NCBI RefSeq assembly: GCF_002895925.1
Contig: NZ_NWUO01000005.1
Location: 124,001-188,000 of the forward strand
Direction: 5' to 3'
Length of the DNA stretch: 64,000 bases
Source: Mixta theicola
GTDB lineage: Bacteria; Pseudomonadota; Gammaproteobacteria; Enterobacterales; Enterobacteriaceae
Shown here piece by piece: positions 48,377 to 57,462 of this stretch (position 1 is the first letter of the stretch; the number at the start of each line of letters is the position of its first letter). A model generated the notes under the pieces. The model worked only from the letters and a program-made list of their open reading frames with translations. It ran no database searches and was not told the origin of the DNA. Made by a program: the position numbers and the translations under genes.

Positions 48377-49441
48377 CTAACGGCGCGCAGAGGCGTCCTG
48401 CAACAAAAATGCGCGAAACTGCGGCGACATCCAGCTGCTGAAACCCTCTTTATCTTTAGTAATCAGATAGACCGCCAGCTTTTCACGCAGCGCCAGCGCT
48501 TTGGCTTTTTCGGTACCCAGTACCATCAGGCCGGTATCCCAGCCGTCCGCTTCCAGAGCGGTGGTGGCGATAACGGTAGCGGAGACCAGATGATGTTCGA
48601 TAGGTTGGCCCGTTTGCGGATCGATAACGTGTGAAACTCGCCTGCCGTCCAGCTCATAATAGTTGCGGTAGCTGCCTGAGGTGCTGATGCCGTGTCCCTG
48701 TAAATCAACCAGCGCCTGCACGGCATTTTCACGGTCGGTCGGCTTCTGGATCGCCACCCGCCAGGCTTTGCCTGCGGCGTTATGTCCCCGCGTGAGCACC
48801 GCGCCGCCAACCGAGACCAGATAGTGATGAATGCCCTCTTTTTCCATCAGGCGAGCCAGGTTATCGGTAGCAAAGCCCTCGCCCACCGTAGAGAGATCGA
48901 CATACAGCCCCGGCAAATCTTTTTGCAGATAAGCGCCGTCGGCTCGCTCAATAACCTGCAAATGCCGCAGGCCGGTCAGCGCTTTCGCCGCGTTAATCTC
49001 CGCCTGCGACGGCGTATGCGACGGCTGTATATCGGGGCCGAATCCCCACAGATTCACCAGCGGCCCCACGGTAATATCCATTGCGCCCTGGGTTAACCTG
49101 CCGATACGCAGCGACAGAGTGATAATGTTGGCTATCGCAGGGGTAACCGGCTGCGGGCGGCTGTCACGCGATTGATTAAAGCGCGACAGCACGGAATCCT
49201 TTTTCCACGTTGACAGCTCGTGGTCATCCTCGTCCAGCTGCTGCTGAATTTTCGTACGCAGCTCCTCCTGCCGATCTGCCGACACGCCCGCCAGGCTAAC
49301 GCGCCATTGCGTCCCCATGGTTTTGCCTGCCAGCACCAGTCCGTTATCCGCCGCCGCCTGCTGCCGATCGCAGCCAGCCGCCAGCATTCCCAGCAGTATC
49401 ACCGCTGCCAGCCCTAATTTTTGCATTGCGTTCATCTTCAT
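48377..49441 (-). CDS. apbE: FAD:protein FMN transferase ApbE, lipoprotein
   Basis: Periplasmic inner-membrane lipoprotein that attaches FMN covalently to threonines of target proteins such as Nqr/Rnf subunits. It has 354 residues from ATG 49441. ATGs at 49435 and 49426 are also possible, all with weak ribosome binding sites; the extension to 49516 is rejected. The signal peptide ends at the lipobox LAAGC with Cys24. ApbE motifs include GKTMGTQW near residue 41, then AMDITVGPLVNLWGFGP, then VDLSTVGEGFATD. ISTSGSYRNYYELDGRRVSH near 265 and the metal-site Asp/Thr near TALEADGWDTGLMVLG complete the family pattern. Confidence 0.94.
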   Translation of the reverse strand: MKMNAMQKLGLAAVILLGMLAAGCDRQQAAADNGLVLAGKTMGTQWRVSLAGVSADRQEELRTKIQQQLDEDDHELSTWKKDSVLSRFNQSRDSRPQPVTPAIANIITLSLRIGRLTQGAMDITVGPLVNLWGFGPDIQPSHTPSQAEINAAKALTGLRHLQVIERADGAYLQKDLPGLYVDLSTVGEGFATDNLARLMEKEGIHHYLVSVGGAVLTRGHNAAGKAWRVAIQKPTDRENAVQALVDLQGHGISTSGSYRNYYELDGRRVSHVIDPQTGQPIEHHLVSATVIATTALEADGWDTGLMVLGTEKAKALALREKLAVYLITKDKEGFSSWMSPQFRAFLLQDASARR

Positions 49442-49606
49442 TTTTCGTTTTGTTAACCGGCACCGTGCACCGTGGCGGCATATTTTGCCCCATTTCTGCC
49501 CAGGCCATGTTAACAAACGTGCCTTAACCCCGGCTTAACGGGCAAAGCAAAGCTGGCACGAGACGTGCTTTATTGCAGTGAGCTAACTTTATTAAGGAGG
49601 GAGATC

Positions 49607-49759
49607 ATGCATTATGCAGGCACGCGCCAACGCTGGTTGTATCGGCTACTGGCCTGTTGTGGCTTTACTCTCGGCGGCATGGGGTTTGAAGGTATGTGGG
49701 GCGATGCGCTGAAGGCGGATTCCAGGGCACTATCTCATCATAGCCTCACGAAATCATAG
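49607..49759 (+). CDS. Small 50-residue protein with very strong ribosome binding site
   Basis: Fifty codons from ATG 49607, preceded by AAGGAGGGAGATC, one of the best Shine-Dalgarno sequences in the window. The product has a basic N-terminus (GTRQRWLYR), a short hydrophobic core (LLACCGFTLGGMGFEGMWG) and a Ser/His/Lys-rich tail. It may associate with the membrane. The position between apbE and ompC, divergent from apbE, is comparable to where E. coli has the tiny gene yojO, but the sequences do not look alike. The function is unknown. Confidence 0.55.
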   Translation: MHYAGTRQRWLYRLLACCGFTLGGMGFEGMWGDALKADSRALSHHSLTKS

Positions 49760-49768
49760 AGAGTGGCA

Positions 49769-49796
49769 TAAAAAAGGCGACGCTAAGCGTCGCCTT
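49769..49796 (-). terminator. Terminator after ompC
   Basis: 10-bp stem AAGGCGACGC (49774-49783) with GCGTCGCCTT (49787-49796). On the minus strand it ends in six T. Confidence 0.85.
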
Positions 49797-49813
49797 GCAG
49801 AAACCGCAGGTGA

Positions 49814-50917
49814 TTAGAACTGGTAAACCAGGCCCAGAGCCACCACGTCGTCGGTGTTGATACCGGCGGCGTCGGTAAACGCGTTGTCATCCAGCAGGTT
49901 GATCTGATAATCAACATAGGTAGACATGTTTTTGTTGAAGTAGTAAGTCGCGCCTACGTCGATATATTTTTTCAGGTTCTGCTTGCCGTAACCTTCGATA
50001 TCTGTACCGCGCGAGGTCACGTAAGCCAGTGACGGACGCAGGCCGAAGTCGAACTGATACTGCGCAACCAGTTCCCAGTTATCCGCTTTATCGGCAAAGC
50101 CGTAAGCAGCCTGATCTGCGTCACCGAAACGGGTGGCGTTATAAGAACGGGTATACATCGCCGCCAGGTAGATGTTGTTTGCGTCATATTTCAGACCGCC
50201 GGTGTAAGCTTCCGCTTTATCGCCGTGGCCCAGAAGCGCGCCGCTGTTCTGGTAGTTAGTACGGTCAGACTGGAACATTGCCGCACCCAGGCCCAGGCCG
50301 TTGCCCAGATCGTAAGTGGTGCTCAGGCCCCAGCCGTCGCCGTTCTGCGCCGTTGCATTACGGTTGCCAGCTTCTTCCGGGTTGCTGTCGTTTTTGCCCT
50401 GGTACTGTACGGCAAAGTTCCAGCCGTCAACCAGGCCGAAGAAGTTGTTGTTGCGGTAGGTTGCTACGCCGTTAGCGCGCTGGAACATAAAGTTGTCCGC
50501 GCCGTAGGTGTCGCCGCCGAACTCCGGCAGAACGTCGGTCCATGCGCCGATATCGTAAGCCACGCCGTAGTTACGACCGTAGTCGAAAGAGCCCGCATCG
50601 CCAAACTTCAAGCCGGCAAAGCCAATACGGGTAAAAGTATCTTTGCTGCCTTCGGCTTCGGAATGGTTCAGAGCAACCTGATATTCCCACTGGCCGTAGC
50701 CGGTCAGCTGTTCAGAGACCTGAGTTTCGCCTTTGAAGCCGAAACGCATATAAGTTTGGTCGCCGTCGCTGCCGTCGTTGTCAGAAAAATAGTGCAGACC
50801 GTCCACTTTGCCGAACAGGTCGAGTTTGTTGCCGTCTTTATTATAGATCTCTGCTGCGCCTGCGGAGCCTGCTACTAACAGCGCCGGGACCAACAGGGAG
50901 AGAATATGACGTTTCAT
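49814..50917 (-). CDS. ompC: Outer-membrane general porin OmpC
   Basis: Trimeric 16-stranded porin for passive diffusion of small hydrophilic solutes, 367 residues from ATG 50917, which has an AGAGGGTAATAAAA leader as in E. coli ompC. Residues 1-21 form the signal peptide ([15 protein letters not shown] end; mature [19 protein letters not shown]). The constriction-loop L3 motif PEFGGDT is near residue 120. The protein ends in the C-terminal Phe needed for BAM assembly. MicF sRNA lies upstream in divergent orientation, the E. coli arrangement that distinguishes ompC from ompF. OmpR control is expected. Confidence 0.95.
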   Translation of the reverse strand: MKRHILSLLVPALLVAGSAGAAEIYNKDGNKLDLFGKVDGLHYFSDNDGSDGDQTYMRFGFKGETQVSEQLTGYGQWEYQVALNHSEAEGSKDTFTRIGFAGLKFGDAGSFDYGRNYGVAYDIGAWTDVLPEFGGDTYGADNFMFQRANGVATYRNNNFFGLVDGWNFAVQYQGKNDSNPEEAGNRNATAQNGDGWGLSTTYDLGNGLGLGAAMFQSDRTNYQNSGALLGHGDKAEAYTGGLKYDANNIYLAAMYTRSYNATRFGDADQAAYGFADKADNWELVAQYQFDFGLRPSLAYVTSRGTDIEGYGKQNLKKYIDVGATYYFNKNMSTYVDYQINLLDDNAFTDAAGINTDDVVALGLVYQF

Positions 50918-51240
50918 TTTTATTACCCTCTGGTTATGTGCCTTATAATTGCCACTGCATGTCGAACGTTTATTTTTCATCCGACAGTTCATTGTTCAGT
51001 TGCCAGAAGTAATAATCCATAAAGAAAATGCTACTAAATTTCCGAAAGTGTTTCGTTATATTTTATTGTTAGTTAAAAATGTAAATAGTGCGGAACTTTT
51101 AAACAGCACGGAGCGTTAAAAAATAGCGCACTAATTGGTAAGAAACATCTGTGATATGCGTTATCAGGCGGTTAAATAATATGCCAGAGCCAGCACTGAA
51201 TGATAAAAAATTTCTTAAGTGAGGTTATAAAATAGATCCC
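50918..51240. promoter_or_regulatory. Divergent ompC/micF promoter region
   Basis: 323 bp, AT-rich. TATAAA at 51226-51231 is a good -10 for MicF starting at 51241. GAAACATCT at 51142-51150 resembles an OmpR half-site, so one OmpR array could serve both promoters. The ompC promoter itself was not pinned down. Confidence 0.5.
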
Positions 51241-51336
51241 GCTATCATCATTTTATTTCATTATTATCTTCATTCACCCCGAATGAGCTGCTTTACCTTT
51301 ATTTTCTGCCGGACATTGATTGTCCGGTTTTTTTTT
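51241..51336 (+). ncRNA. micF: MicF small regulatory RNA
   Basis: About 96 nt. The 5' end GCTATCATCATT is identical to E. coli MicF, the part that pairs with the ompF ribosome binding site. The middle has diverged. The 3' end is a terminator, stem CCGGACA/TGTCCGG (51309-51315 with 51321-51327), followed by nine T. Its position and orientation upstream of ompC match E. coli. It acts with Hfq to block ompF translation; the target was not checked because no ompF lies in the window. Confidence 0.92.
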
Positions 51337-51659
51337 GCATTTATATCAGAACGCTCATTAACCAGACGGCAAATGCTGCGGCCTCTACCGCTGGCAACTT
51401 TATTTCTCCCGTTCCGGTGGCGTTTATCATTCTGCAGCTAAGCCGTGGCATTTAACATTACCAAATGCCCCTGCCCCCAGGCGCAGCCTGGTGGTTCTGA
51501 TACCGGCCGTTGCTGACTGCGGCTATCGCCAGTACCCGGCAGCTGAGCGTTACTTGTCTGCCGTGCCGGGAGGCGTAACGAAAACCAGAGCCGCCCGCTA
51601 ATTCCAGTAAGCGGGCGCTAATATTTATTGCCGAATTTAAGCGTCCGGCAATAATTCAG
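51337..51659. other. Region between micF and the hydrolase gene
   Basis: 323 bp with no gene. An 8-bp hairpin (51592-51599 with 51610-51617) 43 bases beyond the hydrolase stop could end that transcript, although no T tract follows. Confidence 0.5.
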
Positions 51660-52520
51660 TTACAGATATTTCTCAAACCATTCTGTTTGTACCCGAATAA
51701 CCTGCCCGAAATGCGCGCCGGTATAGATATCGTAATGTCGGGCATCGGCCTGCTCATACAGTTTCTTCTCCGGCGCGCCAATCGCAGCAAATAAGGCGCG
51801 GCCCTGTTCAGGCGGATTAACCGTATCTTTACCGGCAATTACCACCAGCGTCGGGCATTTTACCTGGGCGGCATAGCTAGCGGGTTTATATTGCAATGTC
51901 TCGCGCACCGTCAGGAACGGGATCTTAATATCCATCTTCGGATAAAGCGTGCGATTCTCTGCAAAAAAGGCTTTCGATTCCGCATCGCTTAATACGCGGT
52001 TGACACTAACCATCATCTCTTTACCGCTATTTTTTTGCTTTTCAGCCATCTTATCCAGCGTGGCGATAAAGGCTTGTTTCTCTTCCTCGTTCATTTGGCC
52101 GCTAACGATCGCTTCCCCATCAGCAAAGGCCAGCTGGCTGACGATACATTTAATTTCCGGCGCTTCTGCCGCCGCACCAAATACATGGCATCCGCCAAAT
52201 GAGGTTCCCCAGAGACCGATGCGTTGCGCATCAAGCTCTGGCTGTTGCCGGGCCCAGCGCACCACCGCAAGAATATCGGCAATCTGCATCGCAGGAACCA
52301 GGCGGCCTCGCTCACCGTCGCTGTCGCCAAATCCACGGTAATCAAAGGTAATTGCAGCGAACCCGGCGCGGGCAAAGGCATCGGCAAACGCCGGCAGCAG
52401 AATTTCGCGAATGCCGCAGAAACCATGACACAATATGATAACCGGCTTTCTACCTGCGCCGCTGGGCTGGTGCAGCGTAATAACAATACCGTCAGAAATT
52501 TTTTGCGTTATAACATCCAT
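51660..52520 (-). CDS. Alpha/beta hydrolase family protein
   Basis: A 286-residue cytosolic hydrolase; start ATG 52520 with AAGGGAATAAATTA. The oxyanion segment is ILCHGFCGIREILLPAFADA (residues about 30-49), the nucleophile Ser is in GLWGTSFGG (about 102-110), the acid is probably the Asp in VIAGKDTVNPPEQG, and the histidine is in DARHYDIYTGAHF. Of its relatives it most resembles alpha/beta hydrolases annotated as acetylxylan-esterase-like or dienelactone-hydrolase-like proteins; the substrate is unknown. It lies on the same strand as the type I secretion operon but about 160 bp beyond hlyD, so co-transcription is uncertain. Confidence 0.82.
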   Translation of the reverse strand: MDVITQKISDGIVITLHQPSGAGRKPVIILCHGFCGIREILLPAFADAFARAGFAAITFDYRGFGDSDGERGRLVPAMQIADILAVVRWARQQPELDAQRIGLWGTSFGGCHVFGAAAEAPEIKCIVSQLAFADGEAIVSGQMNEEEKQAFIATLDKMAEKQKNSGKEMMVSVNRVLSDAESKAFFAENRTLYPKMDIKIPFLTVRETLQYKPASYAAQVKCPTLVVIAGKDTVNPPEQGRALFAAIGAPEKKLYEQADARHYDIYTGAHFGQVIRVQTEWFEKYL

Positions 52521-52678
52521 TAATTTATTCCCTTTATTTAAGCTGATACGCATTATTTATCTGGATTTGCGCCCGCATTATAAACCTAAGCGAAATTAAT
52601 CACTCAGAGACTGGTCTGGGTTCTTCCCTGGGATCGCATCATTTAAACGTTATCTGCAGCCCTGGCGCGTTGATGCGC

Positions 52679-53848
52679 CTAGCGCTCACGCATCGCTTCA
52701 TTCACTTTATTTAGCGGCTTAATCAAATAATCCATTACCGATTTCTGCCCGGTTTTGATTTCCACATTAGCTACCATGCCCGGCACAATCGGGAATTTAC
52801 GTCCGGCGCGGTTAACCAGCTCCGCTTTTTGCGTACGCACGTAAACGCGGTAGTAATACTGGTCGCGCTTAACCTCATCCTGAATGGTATCGGGAGAAAC
52901 CGTTGCCACTTCGCCTGCCAGATCGCCATAAATAGAAGCGTCATAGGCGGTGATTTTCACGACGGCGGGCAGGCCCGGACGAATATAGGCAATATCGCGC
53001 GGGTTGATACGGGTTTCAATCAGCAACCGATCTTCCAGCGGCACGATCTCCATCAGCTTACCGCCCGGCTGCAGCACGCCGCCAACGGTGGTCACCTGAA
53101 TATCTTTAACGATGCCGCGCACTGGCGAAAACAGCGTGGCGCGCGTCAGCTGATCTTCTTTACCGGTCAGTCCCTGAAGCTGGGCATCCAGTTCGGCGTT
53201 ATTTTTAACCTGCTCTTCACGCGCGCGCACCGCATATTCATTGCGCGCCTCGTCGATTTTGCCGCGCAGCTCGCTCACCTGACGGCGCAGGCGGATCACT
53301 TCCACCTCACCCGCCGCGCCCTTCGCCACCAGCGGTGCAGTCATGCGTAGCTCTGCCTGTACCAGCTTCAGCGACTGCTGCAGGTTGTTGACAGTTTCCA
53401 GTAAATTGCGGCGTCGTGACGCGTAGAGCTGCGTTTCACGTGCCGCCAGCTCCGGCTCACCCAGCGTTTGCTCGCTAAACTGCAGCGGCTCGCCGGTCAG
53501 TTCGGCACGCAGCCGCTCCGCCGAGGCGCGCAGGGTGCGCACTTTCGCCTGCGCCTCGCCGAAGCTGGACTGAAAACGCGTCGGATCGAGACGCGCCAGC
53601 ATCTGCCCTTTGCTGACAATATCCCCTTCATGCACGTTCAGCTGATTAACGATGCCGCCGTCAAGGCTTTCAATCACCTGCGCCCGGCTGGAGGGCGTGA
53701 CCCTGCCTGTGCCGACCGTCACTTCGTCGAGCATCGCGAAATGCGCCCAGAGCAAAAAGATCGCCAGCGCCGCGCTGCACAGCCAGATAATCATCGAGGT
53801 GCGACGTTCATGCGTTTTCAGCTGGCGTTCAACCGTAACCTGCGTCAT
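52679..53848 (-). CDS. Type I secretion periplasmic adaptor (HlyD/LapC family)
   Basis: Membrane fusion protein of 389 residues that links the ABC exporter to the TolC-like channel. A single N-terminal transmembrane helix (about residues 19-41) is followed by the lipoyl-like half VIESLDGGIVNQLNVHEGD. A long alpha-hairpin follows (about 95-240, rich in Arg, Glu, Leu, coiled-coil). The C-terminal HlyD family domain has EIVPLEDRLLIETRINPRDI, then GLPAVVKITAYD near 290. The ATG overlaps the exporter ATPase stop by four bases (ATGA). It completes the secretion channel for the repeat protein encoded at the start of the operon. Confidence 0.92.
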   Translation of the reverse strand: MTQVTVERQLKTHERRTSMIIWLCSAALAIFLLWAHFAMLDEVTVGTGRVTPSSRAQVIESLDGGIVNQLNVHEGDIVSKGQMLARLDPTRFQSSFGEAQAKVRTLRASAERLRAELTGEPLQFSEQTLGEPELAARETQLYASRRRNLLETVNNLQQSLKLVQAELRMTAPLVAKGAAGEVEVIRLRRQVSELRGKIDEARNEYAVRAREEQVKNNAELDAQLQGLTGKEDQLTRATLFSPVRGIVKDIQVTTVGGVLQPGGKLMEIVPLEDRLLIETRINPRDIAYIRPGLPAVVKITAYDASIYGDLAGEVATVSPDTIQDEVKRDQYYYRVYVRTQKAELVNRAGRKFPIVPGMVANVEIKTGQKSVMDYLIKPLNKVNEAMRER

Positions 53849-55989
53849 GCGGCATCTCCTTTGGCTGGCTTAGCGGCGCTGCGCAGGATTTCATCGCGCG
53901 GGCCGTCCGCGACAATACGGCCGTTATCCATTACCACAATCCTGTCCACCAGCTTTAACAGCGCCGGACGATGGGTAACCAAAACCAGCGTGCGGCCGCT
54001 CAGCCAGCTTTTCATCTGCCGAATCACCCGCTCTTCCAGCTGCTCATCCATTGAGGCGGTCGGCTCATCCAGCAGCACCACCTGCGGCTGACGCAGGATC
54101 ATGCGGCTGATTAGCACCATCTGGCGCTGGCCGCCGGAAAGACCGCGGCCGCCCTCGTTAATAATGCGATCCAGGCTGGCGGCATCCTGCTGCACCAGGC
54201 TCAGCGCGCCGCTAACGCGCAGCGCCTGCAGCATCTCCTGCTCGCTGGCGTGCGGATTGCCCAGCATCAGATTTTGCCGCAACGTGCCGAAAAACAGCCG
54301 GGAATCCTGCGACAGCCAGCCCAGCTGACGGCGCAAATCGACGGGATCGATACGACTGATATTCACGCCATCGACGATAACCTTGCCCTGAGTGGCTTGC
54401 GCCTGCCCCGCCAGCAATCTCAGCAGCGTCGATTTCCCGGCGCCGACTTTGCCCAGCAGCGCAACGCGCTCGCCCGGTTTGATCTGCAGCTGCCCAATAT
54501 TCAGGACATTTTTGACATTCTCTGCATCGTAGGCGTACTGCACGTTACGCAGATCGTAATGGCCGGTCAGCGTCGGACAGTGCGCCATCTCGCCCGCTTC
54601 CGGCTGATCGAGCGGCTTTTTCAGCAGTTCATCCAGCCCTTTCATCGCGCTTTTGGCGTGCTGCCAGCGCGAGAAAATCATTGTCAGCTGCATCAGCGGC
54701 GCAATGGTGCGCGAGGAAAGCAGGCTGCTGGCCACCAGCGTACCGGTGGTAATAGCGCCCGCCAGCACCAGATAGGTGCCGAACACCAGCATGCCCGCGT
54801 AGGTCAGCTGCTGTACCGACGACGCCCAGCCGGTAAGCCTCGCGCCCCACAGGCGCTGTTTCATGCCGATAGCAGCGCTAACCTCATGCGTCTGCTCCCA
54901 CTGACGCTGAAAATAGGGTTCCGCCTGCAGCGCTTTAATATCCTCAACGCCTTCAATGGTTTCCACCAGCACCGCATTGCGCAGCGCGCCTTCGCGCATT
55001 CCCTCTTTTGCCAGCCGCGCCATTGGGATCTGCACCAGCAGGCCAGGGATAACAATCAGCGGGATCGCCAGCAGCGGAATAACCACCAGCGGGCCGCCGA
55101 TAAAACCCATGATAAACAGAAAAAGAATAATAAAAGGCAGATCCGCCGCCGCGCCAACGGTGGTGGAGGTCAGCAGTTCGCGCACCTGATCGATCTCCCG
55201 CAGCTGCGAGATAAAAGAGCCGGTGGATTTCGGGCGCGCCTCGTTACGAATATTCATCGCACGCGCGAACAGCATGGCAGAGATTTTCAGGTCGATACGT
55301 TTGCCCATCAGATCGGAAACCTGGGTGCGCATCAGGCGGAGCAGATATTCAATCGCGGCGGCTATCAGCACGCCGACAAACAGCACCCACAGCGTCGGCT
55401 CCGACTGGGCCGGGATCACGCGGTCATAAACCTGCATCGAGAACAGGATCCCCGCCAGCGCCAGCACGTTGCTGACCACCGAGGCGAGAGAGATCTCGGC
55501 GATGCGCCGTCTCATGCCGCGAAAGTTTTGCCAGAACCAGTGCTGTTCGTACGGCTGCACAAACTCGTCAATGCGCGCATCACGCCCGCGCGCCGCCACG
55601 CCGGGCACCGCCACCTGCGGCTGGCTTTGCGCCAGCAGCTCCGTCAGCGCGCTTTCGCGTACCACGTCGCCGCCTTCGCTCAGCCAGTAACGCGCGCGCC
55701 CTGAGGCGTCGATCGCCTCCACCACCGCCACGCTGCCGTTTTCCAGCAGCAGGATCACCGGCGTTACCTCATGCCGCCAGCGCAGCTTATCGCGCGGCGT
55801 CATGGTTAAATGCAGCCCCAGCAGGCCCGCCAGCCGCTCCAGCTGTTTATCGCCCGGCAGATGCTCAAACCAGCGCATCTGCTGGCACAGCGTTTTGCCA
55901 TCGGCGGGCTTGCCGAAGCGGGCGGCAACCCGCAGCATCGCCGCAATCCAGTTATCGGTCGAAGTGGCCATATTCGCTGCCTTATTCAT
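53845..55989 (-). CDS. Type I secretion ABC exporter with C39-like domain (LapB/HlyB type)
   Basis: A 714-residue exporter. Residues about 10-130 form a C39-peptidase-like domain without the catalytic cysteine, as in HlyB and LapB, so it likely binds substrate but does not cleave it. Residues about 160-440 are the six-helix membrane domain. The ATPase has Walker A GKVGAGKS at about 512-519, signature LSGGQRQM and Walker B VVLLDEPTASMDEQ. ATG 55989 has an AGGT site; ATG at codon 7 is an alternative. It lies 17 bases after the TolC-like gene and overlaps hlyD. Adhesin-type cargo is supported by the first gene of the operon. Confidence 0.93.
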   Translation of the reverse strand: MNKAANMATSTDNWIAAMLRVAARFGKPADGKTLCQQMRWFEHLPGDKQLERLAGLLGLHLTMTPRDKLRWRHEVTPVILLLENGSVAVVEAIDASGRARYWLSEGGDVVRESALTELLAQSQPQVAVPGVAARGRDARIDEFVQPYEQHWFWQNFRGMRRRIAEISLASVVSNVLALAGILFSMQVYDRVIPAQSEPTLWVLFVGVLIAAAIEYLLRLMRTQVSDLMGKRIDLKISAMLFARAMNIRNEARPKSTGSFISQLREIDQVRELLTSTTVGAAADLPFIILFLFIMGFIGGPLVVIPLLAIPLIVIPGLLVQIPMARLAKEGMREGALRNAVLVETIEGVEDIKALQAEPYFQRQWEQTHEVSAAIGMKQRLWGARLTGWASSVQQLTYAGMLVFGTYLVLAGAITTGTLVASSLLSSRTIAPLMQLTMIFSRWQHAKSAMKGLDELLKKPLDQPEAGEMAHCPTLTGHYDLRNVQYAYDAENVKNVLNIGQLQIKPGERVALLGKVGAGKSTLLRLLAGQAQATQGKVIVDGVNISRIDPVDLRRQLGWLSQDSRLFFGTLRQNLMLGNPHASEQEMLQALRVSGALSLVQQDAASLDRIINEGGRGLSGGQRQMVLISRMILRQPQVVLLDEPTASMDEQLEERVIRQMKSWLSGRTLVLVTHRPALLKLVDRIVVMDNGRIVADGPRDEILRSAAKPAKGDAA

Positions 55990-56006
55990 GTATGGTTACC
56001 TGCGTC

Positions 56007-57350
56007 TTAATTCAGTGAAGGCAGCCGCTCGCCGCTGTTCTTTTCACGGTCGATGCCCATCATATCCAGCAGATTATCCACCGCTGCGGCATAGCGCACC
56101 GTGGCATTCCAGCCGTCGTACAGCGCGATGATACGCGTGCTGTCAGCCTGAAACACATCCTGCTCGACGCTGAGCAGATCGTTCAGGCTGCGCTTGCTCA
56201 GCCGGTATTCATCCGCGTAGACCGAACGGGTATGTTCCGCGCTGTCCAGCTGCGCTTCCCCCGCCTGCTGGCGCTGCTGCGCGCCGATCATATCGGCCCA
56301 GGCGGTGGCGGCGTGCTGATTAATATCGAGCCTGGCGCGCTGGATTTCCGCCTGCGCCGCCTGACGCTCCGCCTCGGCCGAGCGGGTTTTGGCATTGACC
56401 AGGCCACCCTGATAAAGGGGCGCATCTACCCGCAGCTGCAGCTCGTCATCCCACCAGGATTGGCGGTCATTTTCATAACGGGTGCGCCCCGCCTCTACCT
56501 TAACCGTTGGCCAGTGGTTGGCAGCCGCCTGGTTAACCCGCTCGCGGGCCGCCACCTGCTTTGCCTGCGCACCGCGCACCGCGGCGCTCTTTTCGTAGGC
56601 GATGCGGTCCAGCGTTATCTGCTGCTGTAGCAGCGATTCCGGCAGCTCTGGCAGGTTATCGGGGATAACGCCGGTGAGTACGGTAAGCTGCGCCTGCATT
56701 GAGCGCTGCTGGGCACGATACTGCTCCAGCGTGGCGCGCATCCCGGCCAGACGCGTGCCCGCCTGCAGCACGTCGGACTGCGAATTCAGCCCGGCATCGG
56801 CGCGCAGTCTGGCGATGTCGCGCACGTGTTCCAGCGAGGCGATATTTTTACGCGCCGATACCACCAGCGCCTGATAGCGCTTCACCTCCAGACAGGCCTG
56901 CAGCGTATCGGCGGCAACGGTGGTCATGGTATCGAACAGGGTAAAACGGTAGGCGTCGGAAAGCGCGCGTTGCTCATCGATAGCTCCGGCGGTACGTCCA
57001 AAGTCATACAGCAGCTGGCTAAGCATCACGCCGCCGGAGGCGGAATTGCTCAGGCTGCCGGAGGAGTCGGTCTGATGCGATCGTCCGCCGCTGGCCTGCA
57101 GGGAAATTTGCGGATACCAGGCGCTTTTGGCCGCGTCCAGTTCGGCCTCGCCGACGTTGATTTGCGCGGCGGCCTGGGCAATTTGTGGGTTACGGGCAAA
57201 AGCGCGCAGGATCGCCTCGCGCAGCGTGAGCGTGGCGATTTGCTCTTCAGTGGGAGCGGCACGCCAGTTAAATTCAGCTTTCGGCTCTGAGGCGGCCCAG
57301 GCGGGGCTACACAGCGCGCTCAGGCAAAAGAAAACAAGGAGTTTACGCAT
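56007..57350 (-). CDS. TolC-family outer-membrane channel of the type I secretion operon
   Basis: A 447-residue outer-membrane efflux protein with a signal peptide (residues 1-20, ending AWAAS). The tandem outer-membrane-factor repeats are each built from long helices and two strands. LREAILRAFARNPQIAQA near residue 43 and ASGGVMLSQLLYDFGRT near 103 are typical of the LapE/TolC secretion subgroup, with a second repeat around LRVDAPLYQGGLVNAKTRSAE near 305. It provides the outer-membrane exit for the repeat protein at 57463. The gap to that gene is 112 bp. Confidence 0.9.
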   Translation of the reverse strand: MRKLLVFFCLSALCSPAWAASEPKAEFNWRAAPTEEQIATLTLREAILRAFARNPQIAQAAAQINVGEAELDAAKSAWYPQISLQASGGRSHQTDSSGSLSNSASGGVMLSQLLYDFGRTAGAIDEQRALSDAYRFTLFDTMTTVAADTLQACLEVKRYQALVVSARKNIASLEHVRDIARLRADAGLNSQSDVLQAGTRLAGMRATLEQYRAQQRSMQAQLTVLTGVIPDNLPELPESLLQQQITLDRIAYEKSAAVRGAQAKQVAARERVNQAAANHWPTVKVEAGRTRYENDRQSWWDDELQLRVDAPLYQGGLVNAKTRSAEAERQAAQAEIQRARLDINQHAATAWADMIGAQQRQQAGEAQLDSAEHTRSVYADEYRLSKRSLNDLLSVEQDVFQADSTRIIALYDGWNATVRYAAAVDNLLDMMGIDREKNSGERLPSLN

Positions 57351-57462
57351 GCGGCTCTGTTGACCTTAAAACATGAAAATCGGCGGCATCGCGCCGCCGA
57401 ATAGATGAACAAACCCACTTTATCAGTTGGGTAAAAAATTTAACCTTTACTGGACTGTAAGC

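Noticed and set aside
54250..55704. 484-codon plus-strand frame
   Set aside because: Entirely antisense to the ABC exporter gene, which has all its motifs; the frame is Arg/His/Gln-rich, as expected of GC-rich antisense DNA.
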